A stretch of 64,000 nt of DNA, taken from Bradyrhizobium sp. CB1650 (GTDB lineage Bacteria > Pseudomonadota > Alphaproteobacteria > Rhizobiales > Xanthobacteraceae). The notes beneath the pieces are model-generated. The model saw nothing but the letters and a program-made list of their open reading frames with translations, had not been told where the DNA came from and did no database searches. Positions within the stretch are counted from its first letter, which is position 1. Each line of letters begins with the position of its first letter. This document shows positions 51,587-60,500 of this stretch, in pieces. The stretch is from positions 8,647,501-8,711,500 of the forward strand of contig NZ_CP121695.1 of assembly GCF_029761915.1 (NCBI RefSeq), in the 5' to 3' direction. Both the position numbers and the translations under genes were made by a program.

Positions 51587-53302
51587 CTATTTCAGGCTGA
51601 AGACGACGAGGGCACCGTCGTCACGCGGCATGCTCTTGTAGACGCCGCCGAAGTTCGGCCCATATTCGTCCGCCAGCATACCGCCAAAGCCTGCAGTCAC
51701 GGCGATATATTGCTTGCCGCCGACTGAGTAGCTGACGATGCCGCCCTGGTGGCCGGTGCCGTTGTTGTGATTCCACAGCTCGGCTCCGGTTTCGGCATCG
51801 TAGGCGTGGAGGACGCCGCGGGAATCGGGCACGAACACCAGATTACCCGCTGTCGACAGCACGCTCCCAAGCGGCGGCTCGGGATAGCGAACCTCCCATT
51901 TCTTCGCTCCCGTGATGGGATCGCGCGCGTCGAGGTGTCCATAGATCTCGCCGCCCGGAGGAGGCGCCATCTTGAAGTCGGCGCCGATGTTGAGCTGGGC
52001 CTGGGGCGCGGTGACCGGCGTCGTCTTCTGGATATCCAGCGTCATGCACCATTCCTGGCCGATCTTGTAGTAGAGACCGGTCTTCGGGTTGTACGAGCCG
52101 GAATTCCAGCTAATGCCGCCACCGATGAACGGACACAGCGGTGGTTCGGTGACTTTCCCGACCGGGAAATCGCGACGGCCGATCAGCGCACCTGTCTTGT
52201 CGATATCCTTGACGAAATTGATGTTCTCAACCAGTCGCCAGACGTTCTTCACGCCAAGATTGCGGTCGTAGACGAAGACGAAACCGCCCTTGTTCGGATG
52301 AACAACGTATTTCTGGCCGTCGCGTTCGAGCATCACGAACTCGCCGACGGCGCTGTCGAAGTCCCACGCGTCATGCGGCAGTTCCTGATGATAGAATTTC
52401 AGCTTGCCGGTATCGATATCGAGACCGATCACCGAGCTCGTATAGAGATTGTCGCCGGGACGCGCACCTTGCGTCTTGTAGTCAGCGCCCGACCAATCAT
52501 AGAGCGGCGCCGGGTTCGCGGTGCCCCACAGGATCGTATTGGTCTCGGAGTCGTAGGTCCCCGGCATCCAGCCGCCACCACCGCCGGTGCGCCAGGAATC
52601 GCTGCCCCAGGTCTTCATGGCATCGTCGGTCCCTGCGACCGTCAGGAACTCCCACTTCTTCTTGCCGGTGGCGGCATCGACGGCGAAGATCGGGCCACGG
52701 CCCGGCCACTCACCACCTTGCGAGCCGATAATCACGCTTCCCTTTGCGTAAAGCGGCGCGCCGGTGAATCCGACCGTGAGCTTCTGCGAATCGATCAGCT
52801 TGGTTTCCCAGAGCACCTTTCCCGTCTTCGCATCCAGCCCGTAGAGACGGCCATCCATCGTGCCGACGAACACCTTGCCTTCACCGAGAGCTACGCCGCG
52901 ATTGTAGGGAGAGTGGGTTTGTCGGCTGATGAGCGCCTCGTCCAGCTCCGGAAAGAACGACCAGAGGACCTCGCCTGTCGCGCCGTTCAGCGCAAACACC
53001 CGGCTGTAAGACCCCGAGTAATAGAGCACGCCATCGGCCACGAGCGGCATCGACTGCAGGCCGCGCGTCGATCGTCCGGGAATGTGCATCCAGGCTACGC
53101 CCAGATTGCCGACGTTGTTCGCATTGATCTGCGCGAGCGGGCTATAGTGATGGGATTTGTATGAACCGTGATAGGTGAGCCAATCGTTCTGACCGGCGGC
53201 CTCGATCCGGGCCGTATCCACGGATTGAGCCAACGCCGCCGACGCCGCAAGGGTCGCGCCGACAAGAACAGGTAAACCCGAGTTAAGCCACTGCTTCCTC
53301 AT
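51587..53302 (-). CDS. PQQ-dependent alcohol dehydrogenase, methanol/ethanol family
   Basis: A 571-residue periplasmic quinoprotein with a signal peptide ending ALAQ (about 26) and an eight-bladed propeller with repeated W-motifs (DAKTGKVLWET, DAATGKKKWEF, DAETGAELWNH). Metal/PQQ residues visible: Glu198 in GGEWPGRG, Asn263 in GTANPAP, catalytic Asp314 and Asp316 in PHDAWDFD. The Asp two after the catalytic one is the mark of lanthanide-type enzymes. The vicinal Cys-Cys of MxaF/ExaA is replaced by THSPYNRG (about 129-136). ATG 53302 is chosen with GGAGGAA 8 nt upstream. Substrate unknown. Confidence 0.93.
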   Translation of the reverse strand: MRKQWLNSGLPVLVGATLAASAALAQSVDTARIEAAGQNDWLTYHGSYKSHHYSPLAQINANNVGNLGVAWMHIPGRSTRGLQSMPLVADGVLYYSGSYSRVFALNGATGEVLWSFFPELDEALISRQTHSPYNRGVALGEGKVFVGTMDGRLYGLDAKTGKVLWETKLIDSQKLTVGFTGAPLYAKGSVIIGSQGGEWPGRGPIFAVDAATGKKKWEFLTVAGTDDAMKTWGSDSWRTGGGGGWMPGTYDSETNTILWGTANPAPLYDWSGADYKTQGARPGDNLYTSSVIGLDIDTGKLKFYHQELPHDAWDFDSAVGEFVMLERDGQKYVVHPNKGGFVFVYDRNLGVKNVWRLVENINFVKDIDKTGALIGRRDFPVGKVTEPPLCPFIGGGISWNSGSYNPKTGLYYKIGQEWCMTLDIQKTTPVTAPQAQLNIGADFKMAPPPGGEIYGHLDARDPITGAKKWEVRYPEPPLGSVLSTAGNLVFVPDSRGVLHAYDAETGAELWNHNNGTGHQGGIVSYSVGGKQYIAVTAGFGGMLADEYGPNFGGVYKSMPRDDGALVVFSLK

Positions 53303-53308
53303 ATGCAC

Positions 53309-53624
53309 TTCCTCCCGCTTTGTGTTTATCGATTGCGTCGTATGAGCGCCGTTGCGAGGGGTGTTTGCAGTTCAGTACGCGTCGATTGCTCTCCATCGGA
53401 CATTAGCTGCCGACAGATGTCCCCCTCTCTCCGGCGATATCGCCAAAGGAGCCACGTTCACTGGAGTGGTTGCTGTTGCACTTCTGCTCGCAGTCATAGA
53501 GTACGCCGGATCACAGGGAGTGCAAAGATGGAATGCGCGCACGGAGTGAATTTGCCGCCCGAGGGCGAAACGGCAGTGGCGCTGACCGTTTCGTGTCGAC
53601 CGACAAATCTCGGACTGAAGCGGG
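53309..53624. other. Intergenic region upstream of the PQQ dehydrogenase
   Basis: 316 bases between the dctM stop and the dehydrogenase start, presumably with the dehydrogenase promoter. A plus-strand open frame ending at 53549 has a short hydrophobic run (VVAVALLLAVIEYAG) but an unconvincing start; I do not call it. Confidence 0.5.
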
Positions 53625-54929
53625 TTAGCCGTAGAGCATTTTCGGCAACACCGTGACGATGCCCGGCCAGAGCGTCAGCAGCAGCACGAAGCCGACCATA
53701 ATGAGGAGATAGGGCATCGTGACGCGCGCGATGTAGCCGAGGCCGTCTTCGGTCAGACCCTGGATCACGAACAGGTTGAATCCGACCGGCGGAGTGATCT
53801 GCGCCATCTCGACGGCAAGCACCAGGAAGATTCCGAACCAGACCTCGTCGAAGCCCGCCCCCTTCACGATCGGCAACACGATCGGCAGCGTCATCACGAT
53901 CATCGAGAAGCCGTCGAGGAAACAGCCGAGGACGAGATAGAAGACGATCAGCACGACGATCAGCATGAAGGGCGACAGGCCGAGCCCCTTCACGAAAGAG
54001 GCCACGGCCTGCGGGATACCGAGGAACGCCGCGGCGTTGCCCAGGATCGAGGCGCCGAGCACGATCAGGGCGATCATCGAGCAGGTGACGACGGAGCCGA
54101 TCAGCACGTCGCGCATCACCTGCTGCGACATCGCCCCTTGCGCCCAGGCGACGAGCGCGGCACCGAGGACGCCGACGGCGGCGGCTTCCGACGGCGTCGC
54201 GAGCCCGCCGTACATCGAGCCGAGCACGCAGGCGATCAGGAACAGCGCCGGCGCCAGGTCCTTCAGCGCGGCGAAGCGCTCGCTCCACGGCACCTGCGAG
54301 AGCTTCGCCTCCGTCTCCGGCACCATCGCGCGGTTGAGCGTCGAGTGCAGCATCACCCAGGCCATGAAAGTGCCGGCCAGCAACAGACCGGGCAGCACGC
54401 CGGCCGTGAAGAGCTTCAGGATCGAGACGTCGCCGAGCACGCCGTAGATGATCATGATGTTGGATGGCGGGATCAGAAAGCCGAGCGTGCCGGCACCGGC
54501 GAGCGAACCGATCGCGATGTCGCGCGAATAGCCGCGGCGCAACAGCTCGTTGAGCGACATGCGGCCGATCACCTGCGTCGTCGCCGCCGACGAGCCAGAG
54601 ATCGCCGCAAAGATGGTGCAGCCGATCACGTTCACATGCAGGAGGCGGCCCGGAAGGAGTCCCGCCCAGGGCGCGAGCCCCTGGAACAGCGAGCGCGACA
54701 GGCGGGTGCGGAAGAGGAGCTCACCCATCAGGATGAACAGCGGCAGCGCCAGCAGCTCCTGCGTGGTTAGGATGTTCCAGGCGTATTGCGGCAGCAGCTT
54801 GTCGAGCGGAATCGAGCGGAACATCGCGAGCAACAGCGTCGCGGTGAGAGCGAGCGTCAGGCCGATCCACACGCCGCCCGCCAGGAGCGCGAACAGGATC
54901 ACGAACAAGGAGACGACTTCGATGGTCAT
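53625..54929 (-). CDS. dctM: TRAP transporter large permease
   Basis: A 434-residue inner-membrane protein with about 12 helices, the DctM subunit of a tripartite ATP-independent periplasmic transporter driven by a sodium or proton gradient. The family block SGSSAATTQVIGRMSLNELLR (about residues 104-124) and LIPPSNIMIIYGVLG are conserved. It follows dctQ by 39 nt in the operon hyuA-hyuB-dctP-dctQ-dctM. Confidence 0.95.
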   Translation of the reverse strand: MTIEVVSLFVILFALLAGGVWIGLTLALTATLLLAMFRSIPLDKLLPQYAWNILTTQELLALPLFILMGELLFRTRLSRSLFQGLAPWAGLLPGRLLHVNVIGCTIFAAISGSSAATTQVIGRMSLNELLRRGYSRDIAIGSLAGAGTLGFLIPPSNIMIIYGVLGDVSILKLFTAGVLPGLLLAGTFMAWVMLHSTLNRAMVPETEAKLSQVPWSERFAALKDLAPALFLIACVLGSMYGGLATPSEAAAVGVLGAALVAWAQGAMSQQVMRDVLIGSVVTCSMIALIVLGASILGNAAAFLGIPQAVASFVKGLGLSPFMLIVVLIVFYLVLGCFLDGFSMIVMTLPIVLPIVKGAGFDEVWFGIFLVLAVEMAQITPPVGFNLFVIQGLTEDGLGYIARVTMPYLLIMVGFVLLLTLWPGIVTVLPKMLYG

Positions 54930-54968
54930 GGGATCCGGTGTCCGAGCGTGGGAGCGTTCACGGCCTGG

Positions 54969-55562
54969 TCATTCGACGGGGGAGGCCTTCATGCGATGAT
55001 CCTCCAGCGGAAGGCCCAGCGCGGCCTGGATCGCACGCGCCAGGAACTGGAGCGTGAGCAGCAGCATACCGAACGTGACGACCGCCTGCGGAAACCACAG
55101 CGGCGTATCGCTCGAGGTCGAGACCTGGCCGCGTACGAAGGCACTCCAGGCGAACCGTGCCATGGCGGAGGTCAGGAACGCCATGAAGGCGAAGCCGGCG
55201 GCGGCGGAGAGTACCTCCATCGCACGCTGCACCGGCGCCGGCACGTTCTTGAGCAGCAGCATGACACGGATGTGGCCGCCGACGCGCAGCGTCATCGCGG
55301 CGCCGAAGGTGAAGGAGGCCGCCATCAGATAAGAGGAATACTCCCAGGCGATCGAAATCGTCGGCGGGAAGAACGGCAGGAAGTTCGAGAGGAACCGCGT
55401 TGCGACCTCGCACAGCATGAGCAGGGTCAATGTCAGCAGACAGCCGCCGCCGATCCAGCCGTCGAGCCGGCCGAGGCGATCGATGCCGTCGAGCAGGATG
55501 CGCAGCGGCGCCGGCGCCGCCGCGTTGAGACTTTGCGGAGCCGCGGGAAAGACGCCGACCAT
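54969..55562 (-). CDS. dctQ: TRAP transporter small permease
   Basis: A 197-residue four-helix membrane protein of the DctQ family, including WEYSSYLMAASFTFGAAMTL with the conserved Trp-Glu-x-x pattern and RVGGHIRVMLLLKNVP. It holds the large permease and docks the binding protein. It starts 10 nt after dctP ends. The N-terminal 25 residues are Ala/Pro-rich. Confidence 0.93.
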   Translation of the reverse strand: MVGVFPAAPQSLNAAAPAPLRILLDGIDRLGRLDGWIGGGCLLTLTLLMLCEVATRFLSNFLPFFPPTISIAWEYSSYLMAASFTFGAAMTLRVGGHIRVMLLLKNVPAPVQRAMEVLSAAAGFAFMAFLTSAMARFAWSAFVRGQVSTSSDTPLWFPQAVVTFGMLLLTLQFLARAIQAALGLPLEDHRMKASPVE

Positions 55563-55572
55563 GGCCCGGCCC

Positions 55573-56571
55573 TCAGCGCTTCATTTCGGCGAGGTAGGCC
55601 CGCACCGGCTTGTCGGCCGCCGGCACGCGCTTGAGGAAGGCGTCGAGCTGCGGCGCCGTCTTGCTGCGGATGTCCGCCATCATCGCATCCGAGACCGGCA
55701 CCACCTCCATGCCGCCCTCCCTCAGGCGGTTGAGGCTGTCGACGTCGGCCTTGAGCGAGTTCGCCCAGAAGTCCGGCTCCATCTTCGCGGCAATGCCGGC
55801 GACGAGCTGCTGCTGATCGCTGCCAAGTGCTTTCCAGGAGTCGAGATTCACGGTGAGCATCTGCGACGACCAGACGTGATTGGTCGGGTAGATGTATTTC
55901 AGGAACTCCCAGAACTTGCCGTCGACGCCCGACACCGCCGAGGTGGAGACGCCGGCAACGGCGCCGGAGGCGAGCGCGGGGATCGTCTCGCCCCAGGGGA
56001 TCATCACCGGCGCCATGCCGACCACTGCCAGCATGTCGACGGCGTTCTTGTCGGGCACGCGGATCTTGATGTTCTTCAGGCCGTCGACGTCGGCGACCTT
56101 CACCTTGAGGTGCAGATACTGCGTCGGCCACGGCACGATGTAGAGAATCCTCTGGTTGTTGCGCGCGGCGACCTTCTCGTATTCGGGTCGCACATATTTG
56201 TGCAGCACCTTCAATTCCTCCATCGAGCCGCAGAGGAATGGGATGCTCTCGACGCCCATGAAGGGCTCGTCGCCGACCTGCTGTATGTTGAGGACGTCGG
56301 CGAGCGGCACCAGCCCGTCACGCACGGCGCGCAAATGCTCGGGTCCCTTGAAGCCGAGCTGGCCGCCTGCCTTCACTATGATGTTCACCGCGCCGCCGGT
56401 CTGCTTCTTGACCTCCTCGGCGAAGGCCATCGCATTCTGGGTGTGGAAATTGCCATCGGGCCAGACCGTCGACATGTCCCAGCTCACCGCCGCCGCCCGC
56501 GCGCGCGTCGAGATGTGACTTGTGGCGAGCAGCGTCGCTGCACCCGTGGTGAACGTCCGTCGCGTAATCAT
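55573..56571 (-). CDS. dctP: TRAP transporter substrate-binding protein
   Basis: A 332-residue periplasmic protein: a signal (MITRRTFTTGAATLLA, with twin Arg, so Tat export is possible), then SWDMSTVWPDGNFHTQNAMA and the conserved RVPDKNAVDMLAVVG block whose Arg binds the carboxylate of the ligand. Together with dctQM it should import an organic acid. Being cotranscribed with hydantoinase genes, the ligand is plausibly a cyclic amide acid such as 5-oxoproline or a hydantoin derivative; this is inference. Confidence 0.93.
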   Translation of the reverse strand: MITRRTFTTGAATLLATSHISTRARAAAVSWDMSTVWPDGNFHTQNAMAFAEEVKKQTGGAVNIIVKAGGQLGFKGPEHLRAVRDGLVPLADVLNIQQVGDEPFMGVESIPFLCGSMEELKVLHKYVRPEYEKVAARNNQRILYIVPWPTQYLHLKVKVADVDGLKNIKIRVPDKNAVDMLAVVGMAPVMIPWGETIPALASGAVAGVSTSAVSGVDGKFWEFLKYIYPTNHVWSSQMLTVNLDSWKALGSDQQQLVAGIAAKMEPDFWANSLKADVDSLNRLREGGMEVVPVSDAMMADIRSKTAPQLDAFLKRVPAADKPVRAYLAEMKR

Positions 56572-56612
56572 TGGCCCCTCCGTTCGCTACCTGCGCACAA
56601 CGCGCCAGCGCG

Positions 56613-58271
56613 TCACCGCGCGTTCCCGTAAACCGCAGCCGCATTGTCGGCAGACACGAGGCCGCTCTCGACATCGTCGTTGACGGCCGCGCGATCGCGT
56701 TCCCTGGGATTGCCGATGCCGGCACCGCCTGGCGTCAGCACCACGAGGCGATCGTCCGGCGGGACCTGCTGGAAGCCCTTGCCGCGCAGCTTTCGTCCGG
56801 ACTTCAGGCCGACATAGCCGGCCTCGCCGTCGCCTCCGCCGTCACGGCCGCGCGGCGGATGATCGATGCGGTCGAAGGCCGCCAGGATATCGAACGGCGC
56901 ATCGACGCCGCTGCCGACTTCGATGATCTGGCCGAGGCCGCCGCGGGTGCGGCCTGCCCCGCCGGAATCCGGGCGCAGCTCCTTGCGCCAGAAGATCAGC
57001 GGCGTCTGCGTCTCCGCAATCTCCACCGGAGTACCACGCACGCCGCTGGGATAGGCCGTGGCCGACAGCCCGTCCTTACCGAAGCGAGCGCCGGTGCCGC
57101 CATTGCTGGTCACCGCCATCGAGAACCCGTAGTTGCCGCCGACGCCGGAGCGCGTCTGTCCGCGCACGTTGAGATTCCACAGGCACGAAGTGCCTTCCGC
57201 CGGCACCCGCTCGGGGATGATCTGGCGCAGGCAGCCGAACACCACGTCGGGCAGCATCTGGCCGATCACGTGGCGAGAGGCGACCGGCGCGGGCTTCGGC
57301 GCATTGAGGATCGCACCCGGCGGCGCCGACACCGTGAGCGGCGACAGCGATCCGGCATTATTCGGGATCTGCGAGGCGACGACGCAGCCGAGGCCAAACA
57401 CGGTGTAGGCCGTGGTATAGGACAAGGGCACGTTGATGCCGAACTTCGAGGCGACCGAGGTGCCGTCGAAATCGACGTGAATGCCCGTATCCGAGATCGT
57501 CAGCGTCGCGGCCAGCGTCACCGGTGCATCATAGCCGTCGACGACCATGCTGTTGCGCCAGCTTCCCTTCGGCAGTTTTGCGATCTCCGCGAGCACGGCC
57601 TCGCGCGAGCGGTCGCATATGTAGTCACCGAGCGCGTCGAGCGTGTCGATGCCGAACTCCTCCATCATCTCGACCAGGCGCTCGCAGCCGACGTCGTTGC
57701 AGCCGGCGAGCGAATAGGTGTCGCCCTCGGTGTCGATCGGCAGCCGCGTGTTGGTGCGGATCATCGCCATCAGCGTCTCGTTGACGACGCCCTGGTCGAT
57801 CAGCTTCAGCATGGGGATGTAGAGCCCCTCCATGAACACGTCGGTGGCGTCGGGACCGAAGCCGATGCCGCCGATGTCCATGAGATGGCTGGTGCAGGAG
57901 AACAGCGCGACGACCTTGCCGTCCTTGAAGCAGGGCGTGGTGACGACGAAGTCGTTGAGATGGCCGGTGCCCATCCAGGGATCGTTGGTAATGTAGGCGT
58001 CGCCCTCCTTCATGGTCTGAAGCGGGAAATGCGCGATGAAGTGCTTGACCGATTCCGCCATCGAGTTGACGTGGCCGGGCGTGCCCGTGACCGCCTGCGC
58101 CAGCATCCGCCCCTTGAGGTCGAACACGCCGGCGGAGAGGTCGCCGCATTCGCGCACAATCGGACTGAAGGCCGTGCGCAGCAGCACCTGCGCCTGCTCC
58201 TCGACTACGGCGATCAGCCGGTGCCACATGATCTGGAGGTCGATCAGGCTCGCGCCGCTTGCGTTGCTCAT
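56613..58271 (-). CDS. hyuB: Hydantoinase B / 5-oxoprolinase beta-type subunit
   Basis: A 552-residue HyuB-family protein: DLQIMWHRLIAVVEEQAQVL at the start, FSPIVRECGDLSAGVFD, TNDPWMGTGHLNDFVVT and the C-terminal GGAGRTRGGLGQIIEVG and RDGGGDGEAG blocks. It works with HyuA in ATP-dependent opening of cyclic amides. ATG 58271 lies 2 nt after the hyuA stop with AGGCGG upstream; a GTG at 58277 is possible. Confidence 0.94.
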   Translation of the reverse strand: MSNASGASLIDLQIMWHRLIAVVEEQAQVLLRTAFSPIVRECGDLSAGVFDLKGRMLAQAVTGTPGHVNSMAESVKHFIAHFPLQTMKEGDAYITNDPWMGTGHLNDFVVTTPCFKDGKVVALFSCTSHLMDIGGIGFGPDATDVFMEGLYIPMLKLIDQGVVNETLMAMIRTNTRLPIDTEGDTYSLAGCNDVGCERLVEMMEEFGIDTLDALGDYICDRSREAVLAEIAKLPKGSWRNSMVVDGYDAPVTLAATLTISDTGIHVDFDGTSVASKFGINVPLSYTTAYTVFGLGCVVASQIPNNAGSLSPLTVSAPPGAILNAPKPAPVASRHVIGQMLPDVVFGCLRQIIPERVPAEGTSCLWNLNVRGQTRSGVGGNYGFSMAVTSNGGTGARFGKDGLSATAYPSGVRGTPVEIAETQTPLIFWRKELRPDSGGAGRTRGGLGQIIEVGSGVDAPFDILAAFDRIDHPPRGRDGGGDGEAGYVGLKSGRKLRGKGFQQVPPDDRLVVLTPGGAGIGNPRERDRAAVNDDVESGLVSADNAAAVYGNAR

Positions 58272-58273
58272 GA

Positions 58274-60358
58274 TCACGCCGCCTTTCGTTCCATGACGAT
58301 GCTGCCGGCACCGTCGATATGGGCATCAAAACTGGTCGACACGAAGGTCGAGGTCTCATCCTCAGCGATCACGGCGGGACCCGCGATGGTTGCCCCCGGC
58401 GTCATGTCTTCGCGGCGATAAAGCGGAATCTCGATCACCTCCCCTGCCCGGCCGTCGAAGAACTTTCGGCTGCCGGACGCCTTGCCAGCGGGCTTGCGCG
58501 CCACCGCCGCGACCACGGGCGGATTGCGCGGCTCAGTGGTGGCGAGCACCGACCAGCTCAACACCTCGATCGCAGCGCCCGGGATCGGCCGCTCGAACAT
58601 CGCGGCATAGTCGGTCTCGAACTTCTGGCGCAAGCCGGCGAGATCGGCGCTCGTCAACCGCCGGTTCGGCAGCTCGACCGCGATCTCGTGACCCTGGCCG
58701 ACATAGCGCATGAAGGCGGCACGGCGTTCGTGCACTGTCGCGCCGGCGGCTCCGGGCTCGACCAGAGCCCGCGCCTCGGTCGCCATTTCCTGCAGCAGGT
58801 CCGACACCGCGTCCGTGTCGAAATCATCAAGCCGGACGTGACGGCTGCGCACGAGCTCATAGGCGATGGGCGCCGCAAGGAATCCGACGGCCGAACCGAC
58901 GCCGGCGTTGGAGGGCACGATCACGCGGGAGACGCCGATCTTCTCGGCGACGCGCGCCGCATGGAGCGGCGCGGCACCGCCGAAGGCGATCAGGGTATGC
59001 TGTCCGACCACGGCGCCACGCTCGACCGCATGCACGCGCGCCGCGCTCGCCATGTTCTCGCAGACGACCTCGTGCACGGCATAGGCCGCGGTTTCCGCCG
59101 ACAGGCCGAGCGGCTCGCCGACGTCGCGCAGCAGCGCCTCCTTCGACAGCTCCGGGCTGAGCTTGATCGTGCCGGCCGCAAACGCGTCGGGATCGATCAT
59201 GCCGAGCGCGACGTCGGCATCGGTCACGGCGGGACGCTGTCCCCCGCGGCCGTAGCAGGCGGGGCCCGGCTCCGACGAGGCACTCTCGGGCCCGACCGTG
59301 ACGCGCTTCATGGCGTCGACATGGGCGATCGAGCCGCCGCCGGCGCCGATCTCCACCATCTCGATCACGGGGATGCGCACCGGCAGGCCCGAACCTTTGA
59401 GGAAGCGCGCGGCGCGATCGACCTCGAACACGCGCGAAGTCTCGGGCTGGTACTTCTCGATCAGGCAGATCTTTGCCGTGGTGCCGCCCATGTCGAAGGA
59501 CAGCACCCTGCTTTCGCCGAGGCGCGCCGCGATCTGCGCCGCGAAGATCGCGCCGCCGGCCGGCCCGGACTCGACGAGGCGCACCGGAAAGCGCCGCGCC
59601 GTCTCGATCGAGGTGACGCCGCCGCCCGAGGTCACGAGATAGATGGCGCCGCGGAACTGCTCGACCTGCAGGGCATCAGCCATCCGCGCGAGATAGCCGT
59701 CGATCAAGGGCTGTACATAGGCGTTGGCAACGGCGGTCGAAGTGCGCTCATATTCGCGGATCTCGGGACAAACTGCCGACGATACCGTCACGGAGACGCC
59801 AGGCATCTCCTGCCCGATAATTGCGGCCGCGCGCCGCTCATGCTCGGGATTGGCGTAGGAGTGCAGGAAGGCGATCGCGATGCTCTCGATCTTCCGCGCG
59901 CGCAATTCCGGCACCAGCGCACGCACCGCGGCTTCGTCGAGCGGCAGGCGGACGGCACCATGCGCGTCGACACGCTCGGGCACGGTGAAGCGAAGGCTGC
60001 GCGGCGCGAGCGGCTTCGGCTTGTCGATTGAAAGGTCGTATTGATCGTAGCGGCTCTCGGTGCCGATATCGAGCACGTCGCGAAAGCCTTCGGTCGCGAT
60101 CAGCGCCGTCTTGGCGCCGCGCCGCTCGATGATGGCGTTGGTGGCGAGCGTGGTGCCGTGAATGAACACGTCGATGTCACTCACATGCGCGCGCGCATCG
60201 GCGAGAATGAGACGCATCCCGTCCAGCACGGCCTGTTCGGGCCGCGCCGGCGTGGTCAGCACCTTGCGCGTCTTGCGATCCTGCCCCACGTCCAGCACGA
60301 TGTCGGTGAACGTGCCTCCGATATCGACGGCAAGCCGCACCTCGGCTCCCTCAGGCAT
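58274..60358 (-). CDS. hyuA: Hydantoinase A / 5-oxoprolinase alpha-type subunit
   Basis: A 694-residue ATP-grasp/actin-like-fold enzyme: VRLAVDIGGTFTDIVLDVGQ with the phosphate-binding DIGGTFTD at the N terminus, FIHGTTLATNAIIERRGAKT, VSSAVCPEIREYERTSTAVA, SFDMGGTTAKICLIE, and a C-terminal metal-site region. It phosphorylates the cyclic amide for hydrolysis. ATG 60358 has GGAG 9 nt upstream. It is the first gene of the operon with hyuB and a TRAP transporter. Confidence 0.94.
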   Translation of the reverse strand: MPEGAEVRLAVDIGGTFTDIVLDVGQDRKTRKVLTTPARPEQAVLDGMRLILADARAHVSDIDVFIHGTTLATNAIIERRGAKTALIATEGFRDVLDIGTESRYDQYDLSIDKPKPLAPRSLRFTVPERVDAHGAVRLPLDEAAVRALVPELRARKIESIAIAFLHSYANPEHERRAAAIIGQEMPGVSVTVSSAVCPEIREYERTSTAVANAYVQPLIDGYLARMADALQVEQFRGAIYLVTSGGGVTSIETARRFPVRLVESGPAGGAIFAAQIAARLGESRVLSFDMGGTTAKICLIEKYQPETSRVFEVDRAARFLKGSGLPVRIPVIEMVEIGAGGGSIAHVDAMKRVTVGPESASSEPGPACYGRGGQRPAVTDADVALGMIDPDAFAAGTIKLSPELSKEALLRDVGEPLGLSAETAAYAVHEVVCENMASAARVHAVERGAVVGQHTLIAFGGAAPLHAARVAEKIGVSRVIVPSNAGVGSAVGFLAAPIAYELVRSRHVRLDDFDTDAVSDLLQEMATEARALVEPGAAGATVHERRAAFMRYVGQGHEIAVELPNRRLTSADLAGLRQKFETDYAAMFERPIPGAAIEVLSWSVLATTEPRNPPVVAAVARKPAGKASGSRKFFDGRAGEVIEIPLYRREDMTPGATIAGPAVIAEDETSTFVSTSFDAHIDGAGSIVMERKAA

Positions 60359-60500
60359 TCCAAAATACTCCGTGCTGATCGTCAAGACTGGGGTCCAAAG
60401 CGCAGCAATTTCCATGCCAGCGACGGCCACGGCAACGCTGCGCCCGGCTATTCTGCTTGGCACCTATGCGATAGGCAAGGCGTGTTGGCGTCGCGCGCGT

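Noticed and set aside
53352..53549. 65-codon frame with a hydrophobic stretch upstream of the PQQ dehydrogenase
   Set aside because: The start lacks a Shine-Dalgarno and the N-terminal half is not protein-like; considered as pqqA-like and rejected because the Glu/Tyr motif of PqqA is missing.
35366..60358. A gamma-glutamyl cycle module linking ggt with the hydantoinase/oxoprolinase genes
   Set aside because: The genes are 20 kb apart, on different strands and without shared signals, so a functional link is only possible, not supported.
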